Assembly: GCA_964036665.1 (NCBI GenBank)
Contig: OZ038531.1
Coordinates: 6,634,168 to 6,698,167 of the forward strand
DNA length: 64,000 bases
Direction: 5' to 3'
Origin: Gordius sp. MW1
Lineage: Eukaryota > Nematomorpha > Gordioida > Gordea > Gordiidae
Both the position numbers and the translations under genes were made by a program. Positions 33,414 to 43,103 of the stretch are shown one piece after another. The number at the start of each line of letters is the position of its first letter. Within the stretch, counting starts at the first letter, position 1. The notes beneath the pieces are model-generated. The model was given only the letters and a program-made list of their open reading frames with translations, made no database searches and was not told the DNA's origin.

Positions 33414-34925
33414 CTACTCCACCCTTTAAGCGAAACCTTGAGGGTATCTGACAGTTGGAACCGATATTCTTTTGTATGGAAGTATGTTGTCTTCTGAAAT
33501 CGCTGCTTCTCATATGGTCGGCGTGTTTTACTTGAGTTTTGTCACCCAATTGTACGTCATAGGTCAGGTAACTATTTTTCGTAAGGACTTGACCTTCTCT
33601 CCAACCTGGAGATCTGTCATTTTGTACCCAAACTTTTTGATTTGGAGCAAAATCACGGTATTCCAGGCCCCGGTTCCTGTAATACTTTTGTTTCCAAACG
33701 GAATCACTGATTTTCTCCTTCCGTGTCCATTTTAATTGGTCAAGAGTTGTTCGAAGTCTTCTATTGAACATACCTTCCCCCGGACTAATACCAGTGGTAG
33801 TATTTACCGTCGTTCGCATATTAAATAAAACTTGTAATAAATTTTCACGATCGTTTAGGCCTTGTCTCCTTCCCGCAAAAAATTTGTTCTTTATGGTCCT
33901 TATATATCTTTCTGCTAGGCCGTTCGTTCTAGGGTGGTACGGTGCGCCCCGAAAATGTCGAATTCCATTTCTTTTGCAGAAAGTTGTAAATTCATCTGAT
34001 GTGAATTGAGGACCATTGTCACTTACTATATAACGGGGAAGCCCAAATCTGCAAAATAAAACTCGTAGATTATAAATAATGAGATGTGTTGATTTGTTTT
34101 ATAACCATAACTTCAGGCCATTTAGTGAGGGCATCAATGCAAACCAGCCAATAATTATTTGATATTGGCCCCGCCAAATCAATGTGAATCCTTTCCCATG
34201 GTTTGTTGGGAATATTCCAGCTGGACATTGGTACTTCTTTCATTAAAGGCCTACCTTCTTGGCAATTATTGCAACCATTTACAAATTGTTCTATATCCTT
34301 GTCCATGTTGGTCCAAAATACATAGTATCTCCCTGAAGATTTCATCGCTCCAATCCCAGGGTGCCCATTATGTAGTATATTTAAAACCTATGACTTTAAA
34401 CCAGAAGGAATAATAATTCTATTATTGAAATATAGTAGGTTATCTTCAAATGATATAAAATTCTTTAAATCAGAATATTTTTTAACTTTATCGTTAGAAC
34501 TATCTCCTTGCCAATTATTTTGAAATAATTTAATAACTTCTTTTAAAATGCCCATCTGACTAAGCGATTATTTGTTACTTTACTCAAATCCCTATTAGGA
34601 CCAAAAATTCTTTCCAAGGGGCGGTGGTCTGTAATTAATGTAAATTTTCTACCGTAAATGTATTCGTGAAATTTTTGTATAGCAAACATGATTGCAGCAG
34701 CTTCTCGGTCAATAACCGAATAATTACGCTCAGCTGGACTAAGTGTCCTAGATGCGAAAGCAATCGGTCTTTCATGTCCGTTAAAAAATTTATGTGAAAT
34801 AACAGCTCCTAAACCTGTTTCGGAAGCGTCGCATGAAATTATAATAGGTATATTATTTTGATATGGAATTATTGTTTTATCTGTTGAGATTAAGTTTTTT
34901 ATATTGTTAAATGCCTGTTTTTCTG
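33409..34925 (-). pseudogene. Gypsy RNase H and integrase, frame-disrupted
   Basis: On the minus strand, 34560-34925 encodes an RNase H in a different frame from the RT, with a CDASETG-like catalytic segment, ERNYS and a TDHRPL-like motif. 34070-34345 carries the integrase zinc region end (CNNCQEG) and the start of the catalytic core (HIDLAGPI). 33409-33819 holds the C-terminal region (PNQKVWVQND..). The core Asp/Glu part between 33820 and 34069 is in another frame. There is one shift at about 34925 and at least two more downstream, so no integrase could be made from this copy. Confidence 0.8.
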
Positions 34926-35786
34926 TTATAGTCCAATTCCATTAGTAGATGTTAATTTATACAAAACTGAACTTTTAGATTGCAAATTTGGAATAAAACT
35001 TCCAAGATAGTTAACTAGACCGAGGAATGATTTTAATTCTTTGCGATTAGTTGGTTCTTTAAATTTTTTAATTGCCTCCACCTTATCTTCACTAGGGTGA
35101 ATGCCATTTGCATCTATCGTATGGCCCAAAAATTTAACAGATTTTTTGAACAATTGTAATTTGTTTAGGGACGTTGTTAATCCGGCATTTTTAATTAAAT
35201 TTAGTGTTTCTAGTAAATTTTTATTATGATCTTCCTTGTTTTTTCCACTTATTATAATATCATCCATAAAAACACTTACGCCTTTTAAGCCTTTGAGCAA
35301 ATTTCTCATATAACGGTGAAAAATTATTGGCGCTGTTGTTAAACCGAAAGGAAGCCTTAAATATTGAAAATACCCTATATGTGTGGCTATGTTTAACAAT
35401 TTTGAACTTTCCTCCGTAATTGCAAAAAATGCATCTTTTAAGTCAATAATCGAAAATATTTTACCACCCGATATTTCATTCGCGACGTCCTTGAACGTTG
35501 GAAGAAGATCGTTATCCTTTGATAGATACTTATTTAACGTCACTCTGAAGTCACCACATATACGGACGTCACCGGATTTCTTCCTGATGTTAACCGTAGG
35601 TGTTGCCCATTTGATTGGAGTTGTGGTTGGATCGATTTTTCGAATAACCCCTTCACTTTCTAAACGTTTCAATTCTCTTTCGATAGCTTGACGCATTGGA
35701 AATGGTACCCGTCTCGCCATGTAGCTTATGGGACATGCTGTTTTTTCTACTTCAATCACGACTTTAAGGTCTTTAACTTTACCCAA
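34926..35786 (-). CDS. Gypsy reverse transcriptase (partial pol frame)
   Basis: 286 codons. RERELKRLESEGVI-type entry, WATPTVNIRKKSGDVRICGD, catalytic Asp in IIDLKDAFFAI (D115), LPFGLTTAPIIF, and FMDD (173-176) where most gypsy elements have Y-x-DD, followed by FLGHTID. Upstream of its first Met the frame reads back towards the protease, where a 25-bp tandem duplication separates it from the gag-protease frame. Downstream it stops in the RT/RNase H connection. Cytoplasmic reverse transcription inside retroelement particles is its known role. Confidence 0.88.
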   Translation of the reverse strand: MGKVKDLKVVIEVEKTACPISYMARRVPFPMRQAIERELKRLESEGVIRKIDPTTTPIKWATPTVNIRKKSGDVRICGDFRVTLNKYLSKDNDLLPTFKDVANEISGGKIFSIIDLKDAFFAITEESSKLLNIATHIGYFQYLRLPFGLTTAPIIFHRYMRNLLKGLKGVSVFMDDIIISGKNKEDHNKNLLETLNLIKNAGLTTSLNKLQLFKKSVKFLGHTIDANGIHPSEDKVEAIKKFKEPTNRKELKSFLGLVNYLGSFIPNLQSKSSVLYKLTSTNGIGL

Positions 35787-35890
35787 TTTTTGACTAAAAA
35801 CTGTTGGAAACTGTTTAAAAATATCGTCTTCCGTTAAATATTTTTCTTTATCGGAAATAACATTTAATTTAATGATTGGTGGAAGTGATA

Positions 35891-35940
35891 ATTTGTATTT
35901 AATAATGTGAGGGAAATTTGTATTTAATAATGTGAGGGAT
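35891..35940. repeat. 25-bp tandem duplication breaking gag-pol
   Basis: ATTTGTATTTAATAATGTGA plus GGGAA is present twice in a row. The 25-bp unit is not a multiple of three. The gag-protease frame enters the repeat in frame and meets a stop in the second unit (35899). Simple slippage or end-joining after insertion would explain it. Confidence 0.9.
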
Positions 35941-37008
35941 ACCGAAAATCAAATTTCCTTTACCTTTAATAACATGTACATCTATGACATGTGATTCATT
36001 GTTAACTTCTACCTTGGCACTGCATTTCCCCAAAGTTTGAATTTTGGTTTTGCCATAACCATATATCTCCGAACCCGGTATTAGTGGTGGCTTTCCTATG
36101 CTACGCCACGTTGGTTCATCAATAACTGTGCAAGCGGCCCCCGTATCGAATTGAAACGTATATGGTCTTTCATTGATCAAAACATCAATCTCCGCTTTTG
36201 TTGTCTCGTCTTTGTTTTTGAGAGCGGATATGTCTCTTGGCGGAAAAGGAGGATTGTTTCTTGGAGGAAAAGAAGGATTCCACCTGCAATCTCGGGCCAG
36301 ATGATTTGCTCTTCCACACCTATAACATACGACTTTCGTGTTCCTAAAAGTGCTAAAATTAGGAACATTTTTAGAAAAATTATTATTCCAATTCCCGAAT
36401 GTTTTATCCTGTCGTAATTTATTTATATCCAATTCGTTGGACGTTTCACCTTCAATTGATGAAAGAGCCAGCGCTAAATTTACGGTTTCATCAAACGTTA
36501 TGTTACCTAAGGGGTATTTGGCCCTTAATTCAATATTTAGTCTAGGTAATTTGACCCCAAGGATAAAAATATCACGTAAAATTTCGTCAGTTGGTAAATT
36601 ATATTTGCATCGGTTTATAATATTTTTAAGTTTTATTGAAAAATCTATTATACTCTCGCTAGTTCTCTCCAATTTAAATAATATTTCTCTGTAATGGTAA
36701 ATTGAATTTTTATCTGAATATATCCTTATCAAAGATTCCTTTATTTCCTCATAAGTAACATTATCTACCTCCTTAGGATATATTTGGCTCCTAATTTTGC
36801 TCAAATGTAAACTTCCGATATAAGACAATAATACTATTTTTCTAAAATCTCCTGTAATATTTCTAAGACGAAAAATTAATTCTAAATGATAAAGATAATC
36901 ATTAATATTTTTTGTTGAATCATAAGGTGGTATATCTCTAACCCTATCAAGAGAATATCCAGAATCTAATTCGGATTTTGACCCAATGTCCGGCTTCTTC
37001 TCCGTCAT
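35899..37008 (-). CDS. Gypsy gag-protease polyprotein
   Basis: 369 codons. Capsid-like helical region from about 30 to 190 (HLELIFRLRNITGD, FKLERTSESIIDFSIKLKNI), a single CCHC knuckle CYRCGRANHLARDC (228-241), a Pro-rich linker (FPPRNNPPFPPR), then an aspartic protease with DTGA (288-291) and an FGIP motif near the end (355-358). It starts 53 nt inside the 5' LTR edge. The last residues are read from the tandem duplication and the stop is probably secondary. Confidence 0.88.
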   Translation of the reverse strand: MTEKKPDIGSKSELDSGYSLDRVRDIPPYDSTKNINDYLYHLELIFRLRNITGDFRKIVLLSYIGSLHLSKIRSQIYPKEVDNVTYEEIKESLIRIYSDKNSIYHYREILFKLERTSESIIDFSIKLKNIINRCKYNLPTDEILRDIFILGVKLPRLNIELRAKYPLGNITFDETVNLALALSSIEGETSNELDINKLRQDKTFGNWNNNFSKNVPNFSTFRNTKVVCYRCGRANHLARDCRWNPSFPPRNNPPFPPRDISALKNKDETTKAEIDVLINERPYTFQFDTGAACTVIDEPTWRSIGKPPLIPGSEIYGYGKTKIQTLGKCSAKVEVNNESHVIDVHVIKGKGNLIFGIPHIIKYKFPSHY

Positions 37009-37060
37009 CTTGATTGATAATTGCTAGTTAGGTGTGGAAGGGTTTTTCCTCGTCGCCAGT

Positions 37061-37348
37061 TGTAACGAAGTGGCCGGGGGTATTGTCCTAAACCATACAC
37101 TAAATCAGGAGACAGAGACAGAAAGGCACAGAGAGACTCTTTTATTAAATAAACACGGCTTTTTATAGATAACTGCGAGTAATATATTATAAAGAAGGAC
37201 ATACATAATCAAATAAGAGATACCAAGTACGGTGTAAACTAAGGTGTATTCAAATGGCTACGATTATAATCAAATGTCTGTGACCGCGCTCAAGTATAGT
37301 AAAAACGCGTGTATTCAAAAAGGCTACCTTGAATACTACTCCATTACA
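37061..37348 (-). repeat. 5' LTR of the gypsy element
   Basis: 288 bp, TGTAACGAAG...CCATTACA on the + strand (5'-TG..CA-3' ends). Its differences from the 3' LTR include AATATATTAT versus AATAATTAT and CAAGTACGG versus CAATACGG. Confidence 0.92.
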
Positions 37349-37570
37349 GTCTTGTTCTGAAAGACTTTACATTTTAATCAGGTATAAATGAATGAAATGG
37401 ACGGGATTTGTGGCTCCATTTCTATCATTGATAGCTTAGATATATCGCACTGACAATTTATTGTTTTATAAATTATCTAGACTTTGTAAAACTATTGTAC
37501 GGATTTAATCATATTTTAATCGTAAATTTATAGGTTAAAAATGAACATGGATTTTAAATTTATTTAAAAA

Positions 37571-39314
37571 CTCTTTCCTCTTAAAAAATGAAGTCTCCTC
37601 CTGGTTTTGTTTTTCGACCATTCACTCCAACAATTCCATAACTCTAAAAGTGGGCTAGCTGTAAGGGTGAGATGGGATGGAAATTATCATTAGGGAAATA
37701 TGTAGGTTGAGGGTGTGAATTTGGCTACGTGGATTCTGGGGATTCTATTTCCAAGAATGGATTAGCTGGGAAGGTAAGATGGGATGGAAATTGTCAGAAG
37801 GGGAAATATGGGGTTTTGAGGGTGTGGATTTGGAAAAATGGGTTTTGGGGAAGCTAGTGGCAGGGTTAAAATGTAGTTTCCTAGTTTAAGTTGGGCATAC
37901 TCCAATTCTCCCATATCCATAGAATAATGAATTTAACTACCTGAAATGATCTCTTTAGAATAATGACATCTTGAATTGATCTCCTTAGAATAATGAATTT
38001 ACCTCCTGAATTCATATAATCCTCTCATAAGTCTTATGATTTCCATAGAATAATGTTTCCCTTTTCATTGAATCATTTATACATACTCTTGCATATTCCT
38101 TTTCTTCCTTAGAATATTTATTTGGAATTCCTCTTCTTGTTCCTTACCAATTGTTTTCTTCTGACTGTTGATGTTATATATTAGTATATTGGTGATTCTT
38201 CATTCTTTAAGAGGAAAGATGTTATATATGTGTTATATATATGATGTTGTATATGTGTTGTTTTATATTGGTATAGCATTGTATACATATTATATGATTG
38301 AATATTGTAAGCCAAAATCCGAGTTGGCATAAAGGAACATATGTTTTTATCTACTTAACTTTTATATTTCTTTTGTTCATATATAGTTGTCCCTCCCCCG
38401 GCCCTAGTGATAAATAAAATGATATTATTTCTATTCCTATTATTAGTTTATTATTAGTACGGTCATCTTGATAAAGGAGTATGCAAGAGTATGTATAAAT
38501 GATTCAATGAAAAGGGAAACATTATTCTATGGAAATCATAAGACTTATGAGAGGATTTTATGAATTCAGGAGGTAAATTCATTATTCTAAGGAGATCAAT
38601 TCAAGATGTCATTATTCTAAAGAGATCATTTCAGGTAGTTAAATTCATTATTCTATGGATATGGGAGAATTGGAGTATGCCCAACTTAAACTAGGAAACT
38701 ACATATTAATTTAACCCTGCCACTAGCTTCCCCAAAACCCACTTTTCCAAATCCACACCCTCAAAACTCCATATTTCCCCTTCTGACAATTTCCATCCCA
38801 TCTTACCTTCCCAGCTAATCCATTCTTGGAAATAGCATCCCCAGAATCCACGTAGCCAAATCCACACCCTCAACCTACATATTTCCCTACAGATAATTTC
38901 CATCCCATCTCACCCTTACAGCTAGCCCACTTTTAAAGTTATGGAATTGTTGGAGTGAATGGAGTTATCAAGATGACCATACTAATAATAAACTAATAAT
39001 AGGAATAGAAATAATATCATTTTATTTATCACTAGGGCCGGAGGAGGGACAACTTATGAACAAAAGAAATAAAAAAGTTAAGTAGATAAAAACATATGTT
39101 CCTTTTTGCCAACTCGGATTTTGGCTTACAATATTCAATCATATAATCTGTATACAATGATATACCATTATACAACAACACATATACAACATCATATATA
39201 TGACACATATATAACATCTTTCCTCTTAAAGAATGAATCACCAATATACAAGATCTTTCCTCTTAAAAGATGAAGGCTCCTCCTGGTTTTGTTCTTTGAC
39301 CATTCACTCCAACA
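37571..39314. mobile_element. LTR-bearing foldback element
   Basis: 37618-38100 pairs with 38466-38965 as an inverted repeat of about 480 bp per arm (shared blocks CATTCACTCCAACAATTCC, ATGGGATGGAAATT, TAGAATAATG..). The loop of about 370 bp (38101-38465) contains 38185-38475, which is the reverse complement of the interior of the LTR-like unit at 38948-39314. A partial LTR end lies at 37571-37632. No gag or pol frames are seen (the 65-codon frame at 38706-38903 is an arm by-product). It is a non-autonomous, TRIM-like or rearranged LTR element folded on itself. Confidence 0.75.
38948..39314. repeat. Complete LTR-like unit
   Basis: 367 bp with inverted ends TGTTGGAGTGAATGG and CCATTCACTCCAACA, the classic TG..CA layout. 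It contains AATAAAATGATATTATTTC in one orientation as a poly-A context. Fragments occur at 37571-37632 (same orientation) and 38185-38475 (opposite). Confidence 0.8.
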
Positions 39315-39627
39315 AAAACTTTATAAGAATGTATGTAGGTTTAATGTTGCAATCGTTTCCACTCCCTATAGATCAGCACATACTATTGGTTCAATCAACT
39401 AATAATTCGATTTCCTCTGCCTTTAATAAAAGTCTAAAAAAATCGAAATCTAATTTTAGAATTTTCCAAGGTGCATTTATACTAACTAACCCCTCATTCG
39501 GCATTCCAAATGGTCTTACTTTGAATAATTCTAATACATTGATGCAAATTAGTTTATAACAAATTATGTTGTATTTCATAATAAATTCACCTTAATTTAT
39601 CCGACGAGACATATTTAATGTTGTTAT

Positions 39628-39791
39628 TTGGATGACGCGCAAAGTAAAGCAGCATTTTATTTTCAAGTGTTGTCGCGATTTAATATGAAACATAATTTAG
39701 TTTTGCTAGTTTGGCTTACGCTACAACTCCATATAAAAATAAAAAACTACTCGTCTTGCTCATTTAAAACCATGCCCCATGTTTATGAAAA
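39628..39791 (+). CDS. NBEA/LRBA-like: BEACH-type concanavalin-A-like exon, second version, first half
   Basis: Open to the donor GTGCCT after 39791, ending with two bases AA, the same phase and bases as the exon ending at 32323. The segment VLSRF..KHNLVLLVWLTLQL can be placed on version 1 (SLSPF..NQNGFTFLTWIQMD) with a 3-residue gap. Individual identities are few (L, S, F, N, L, W), so homology here rests on position, phase and the much better-matching next exon. The acceptor is uncertain: candidates after GCAAAG, AAGCAG or TTCAAG, none clearly phase 0. Confidence 0.5.
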
Positions 39792-40028
39792 GTGCCTTGA
39801 TTTTGTAATCATAAATCCTCAAGTTTCGAGGACAACTAAGTTTTCAGAAAATGTAAGATTATATAAAATGAAGTTTTACTTTAAATACTAGTTTTTATTA
39901 TTTTTTATTCGTTAGCTCGTACTTACATAAGGAGTCAATTTTTCAAAATGATCATAAAATATTATTGTATAAATTGATGTGACATGTGACTTGAATGTGG
40001 TATTTTTTGTCGGATCTGTCTCGTCTAG

Positions 40029-40158
40029 TTTTGTGTCGCACGGTAACGCTTTCAGTTCGTCCTTATATTTGATCGGGAAATGCATGGTGGTCGATATAAA
40101 GGGGCTCAAGGGGAAGGATTTCGTTTATTGCATACCCTACGAATTGGATTCTGATACG
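40029..40158 (+). CDS. NBEA/LRBA-like: BEACH-type concanavalin-A-like exon, second version, second half
   Basis: Acceptor TCGTCTAG, donor GTACAC; 1 + 43 x 3 nt, the same start phase (2) and end phase (0) as 32446-32572. Its product, NFVSHGNAFSSSLYLIGKCM and then ..LKGKDFVYCIPYEL, aligns to version 1 over its last 27 positions without a gap, sharing GK, F, YCI and YE, and to the family motif HFVG-x-CLIV...KGKGFQHCVK. Here the Gly codon (GGG) is intact where version 1 has TGA. The intron to the preceding half is 237 nt. It may be an alternative exon, part of a tandem partial gene duplication, or the functional copy. Confidence 0.6.
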
Positions 40159-40550
40159 GTACACCCAATCATATAAGCTTGATTCTGAAATAGATCCTAC
40201 GCGAAATAAGTGATCGAACTCTGACTTTTGAATTCTTTTTGAAAGTGTCTTATAGTTTAAAAAAGTTATTTATTTTGCCCAGTTATTTTTTTTATTATTT
40301 TTAAATCTTACTTTGTTATCGAGGATTATGTAATATTCATATAAATCAACATAATATAAGATTTTCGACTTGTCTAAAGATGATGCCCCATGATTTTTAG
40401 TCAAAATTTGTTTAGGCCGAAGGTCAAAAACAAAAATAGACATGGCTACTTTAAAACTAAGTATTAGGCAATTAATGAGATGAAATTTAGGAAGTCTTAG
40501 CATAACATTTGTTAACAATGTTTTTTTATGCTTCGAATGCACTTTTGCAG

Positions 40551-40614
40551 TAAAAATTGCAAAAGTTATGGAAGAAACAATATTGAGAACACTAAAGCCA
40601 TTATCACCCTATAC
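40551..40614 (+). CDS. Possible small exon, unassigned
   Basis: Acceptor CACTTTTGCAG with a pyrimidine tract, donor ATAC|GTAAGA. The open frame reads KIAKVMEETILRTLKPLSPY. Splice signals are good and the peptide looks protein-like, but I do not recognise it. It follows the second BEACH-type exon pair on the same strand. Confidence 0.35.
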
Positions 40615-40804
40615 GTAAGATGAAAACTTTTAATTTTTGAAACAAATGAATAGTGTTCAGTTTTTTATGTATGCCTCAGACATGGCCGCCTACATCTCTT
40701 ACTTAATTCGCAGCTCCTCATAAATCTATTGCATTATTAGTCTCTGGTTGCATGCCTATGCAATTATTTTTTGTGAAAGTTTGAAACAGATTCATGCTTA
40801 AAAT

Positions 40805-41027
40805 TCGAGAACCGGTCAAAGGAGCACAGAAATAGCATCGAAACTCGTCATGATTGCTCAGGATGAATTTAACATATTGTCTTAGCACAAAATATTTTAT
40901 ATTAACATGTCCTAGTGAAATCATAACAAGTAAATATATGGGTTAGGGTAAGTGTTAGGGCTAGGGTTAGGGTTTGGGTTATAATAACAAAGTGTGCTCC
41001 TTTCCCGATGAGCTTTTTTGACCCCCC
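40805..41027. mobile_element. Foldback MITE with TTAGGG-like core
   Basis: The arms CCGGTCAAAGGAGCACA and (reverse complement) CGGGAAAGGAGCACAC enclose GGGTTAGGGTAAGTGTTAGG..GGGTTAGGGTTTGGG. The design parallels the MULE MITE at 30644-30885 (GGTCAAAG arm, degenerate telomere-like centre). No clear flanking duplication. Confidence 0.5.
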
Positions 41028-41335
41028 TCCAAAATTCAATGAGACAAAATAAAAGTTAAATGTATGACATGTATGATGTATTATATGGTTGAAAAGGAAA
41101 AACTACACACATAATATATTGTATTAAATATAGATTAAATGAATAGTTTATACCAAATAATAGGTTAATGTAAATATAGATAAATTAAATGAAGTATTAT
41201 ATACATTGACATGATACTAAAAAGGATTATATTAAACGTTCTAACTTAACGTATTGTAAGATAGGTATATAAAAATAAATAAATTGTTTTATACGATAAA
41301 GGTTAAACTGCCATATACAGCGTTTCTCTATTTGT

Positions 41336-42799
41336 TTGAACATCTTAACTCCCCTCCCGCACTCTAGTAGGAGAGAAAAGGGTGATCAATCAAAGCTTTT
41401 AAAAAAGAACGCCCTTTCTTTCTCCTTCCTTCGCATGCATAGGTTAACTAAAGACAACGTGCGTTTTGCTTGGTCCGATAGAGAACAGGTAGCTTTCGAG
41501 AAGTTGAAAAACTTGTTGGGAAGCGACCCAGTTCTGGTGTGTTTTAATCGTAACCTTCCCATAGGGTTGGCGGTTGACGCATCGAAGAGTGGTATAGGTG
41601 GCATGCTCTTTCATGTTATTAAAGGAATAGAGCGGCCGATACTATATTTTTCACGTAAATTGACGGCGGCAGAGCTTAATTATTCTGTAATAGAAAAAGA
41701 GGCTTTAGCTGTAGTGTTTGCGTTAAATAAATGTCGTGAATATCTTATTGGTCGTAAGTTTAAAATCTTTACTGACCATAAACCACTAGTTCCTCTTTTT
41801 GCGAAGTGTAATGGTAGTTTGTTGCTAAGCCCTAGGTTACAAAAATGGTTGTTGTTCTTAGGTAACTTTGACGTGACCTTGGAGTACAAAAAGGGCGCAA
41901 CGAACTATGTTCCAGATACATTATCGCGCTTAGGTGAGAGCGATGAAGCGGTATCTAAGGAGGAACTAGAGGGTGAGAATTATTTGATTAATGTTGTAAC
42001 TCAAGCTTTTCCGTCAGTTAACCTTAAGGAGGAGGTGGACAAGGACGAGGAGTTGCATGGGGTTACTAAATACTTGAATGGTCAGGCGACAATCGAGGAG
42101 GTCGCTAGGTGTTATCGTGGCGTGGTTAACGAACTCTATCTGGACAATGGGGTTGTACTACGTGGCGAACGCATAGTGATTCCACGGGCGTTGCGATCAC
42201 AAGTGTTGGAATTATTGCATGCTGGACATAACGGCGCGTCTAAAATGAAAGCAATGGCGCGTAATTATGTTTGGTGGCCTAAAATGGGCGCTGATATAGG
42301 CATGTATGGGCGTAAATGTACTGCGTGTAGTAAAAATGCGTGCATGCCCAAGCACGATAAACAAGCTAGGTGGCTGCGGGCTCGAAACGTTTGGGACCGG
42401 GTACATCTAGACTTTTTCGACTTTGATTCGAAACAATATCTTTTACTGGTGGACGCGGCTTCGAGTTGGGTTGAATTTCAACGCGTCACGAAGCTGTCTA
42501 CCGGGGTGGTTATTGATTTTTTAAAGAATTTAATGGGCGCTTATGGTATCCCGAGGTATATAGTATCCGATAACGGTACCGCCTTTAGTAGCGCCGAGTT
42601 TAAGGTGCTTTCCGGTAAATGGGGTATACTGCATCTATTAACACCTCCATATCACCCAAGTTCTAACGGGTTGGCGGAGCGACATGTTGCGATCGTTAAG
42701 AAATGGTTGAAAAATGAGAAGGTAGAGAAGGACGGCATATGGATGTATAGACTATTACATAATGCGTCCGCTCGCTTTCCGTGTCGCCATCCCGGTTAG
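41336..42799 (+). CDS. Gypsy-2 RNase H and integrase (5'-truncated pol)
   Basis: 487 codons. Gypsy similarity begins near codon 37 (LTKDNVRFAWSDREQ), so RT, protease and gag are absent; the first 36 codons come from the outer palindrome arm. RNase H with LAVDASKSGIGGML, YFSRKLTAAELNYS and FTDHKPLVPLF. Integrase zinc region (LHAGHNGASKM ... CTACSKNAC), then the catalytic core with Asp in VHLDFFDFD, Asp in VSDNGTAF and Glu in GLAERHVA. The frame ends at RCHPG; the C-terminal integrase region continues in another frame (42762-43052), so there is one frameshift near 42780. GC content is clearly higher than in the surroundings. Confidence 0.85.
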   Translation: MNILTPLPHSSRREKGDQSKLLKKNALSFSFLRMHRLTKDNVRFAWSDREQVAFEKLKNLLGSDPVLVCFNRNLPIGLAVDASKSGIGGMLFHVIKGIERPILYFSRKLTAAELNYSVIEKEALAVVFALNKCREYLIGRKFKIFTDHKPLVPLFAKCNGSLLLSPRLQKWLLFLGNFDVTLEYKKGATNYVPDTLSRLGESDEAVSKEELEGENYLINVVTQAFPSVNLKEEVDKDEELHGVTKYLNGQATIEEVARCYRGVVNELYLDNGVVLRGERIVIPRALRSQVLELLHAGHNGASKMKAMARNYVWWPKMGADIGMYGRKCTACSKNACMPKHDKQARWLRARNVWDRVHLDFFDFDSKQYLLLVDAASSWVEFQRVTKLSTGVVIDFLKNLMGAYGIPRYIVSDNGTAFSSAEFKVLSGKWGILHLLTPPYHPSSNGLAERHVAIVKKWLKNEKVEKDGIWMYRLLHNASARFPCRHPG

Positions 42800-43052
42800 T
42801 AAAATATTTTTAAATAGATTACCTCGCGTGCCGATCGATGTGTGGGTGGACTCCGGTTTAACAACTAGCGAGTCCGCTCCCAGTCGGTACGAAGTTGGTA
42901 ATTTAGTATGGGCTCGCGTGTATCGTGGAACCGAGCGGTGGTTGGAAGCTGTGGTGAAATCCCACGTGGGCTCAAAAGCCTACGAGGTTGAGTTTACGGG
43001 CTCTAATAACCGCACGGTTAGACACGAGGAGCAATTACGGTTGCGATGTTAA
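42762..43052 (+). CDS. Gypsy-2 integrase C-terminal region (shifted frame)
   Basis: 96 codons. NLVWARVYRGTERWLEAVV..HVGSKAYEVEF is the SH3-like C-terminal fold seen after gypsy integrase cores (W-x-R...W-x-x-G/A-V-V...Y-x-V). It overlaps the main frame by about 38 nt. The stop at 43050 is followed by a gap of 50 nt before the last frame. Confidence 0.75.
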   Translation: MRPLAFRVAIPVSKIFLNRLPRVPIDVWVDSGLTTSESAPSRYEVGNLVWARVYRGTERWLEAVVKSHVGSKAYEVEFTGSNNRTVRHEEQLRLRC

Positions 43053-43103
43053 TGGGTTATCTTTGATATGCGATAATATGTATATTTATTATTGTGCATT
43101 TAG

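Larger units (their letters stand above)
33128..37348 (-). mobile_element. Ty3/gypsy LTR retrotransposon, nearly complete, pol broken
   Basis: A minus-strand element bounded by two direct LTRs (33128-33413 and 37061-37348), with gag-protease, RT, RNase H and integrase in gypsy order. On the minus strand the 5' LTR is followed by ACTGGCGACGAGG, a TGG-starting primer-binding-site candidate, and the 3' LTR is preceded by the purine tract AAAGGGTGGAG. The LTRs differ by only a few indels or substitutions, suggesting recent insertion, yet the coding region has several frame breaks. No 5-bp target duplication is visible and the outer end of the left LTR has lost its first bases. It lies antisense in BEACH-gene DNA. 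Confidence 0.92.
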
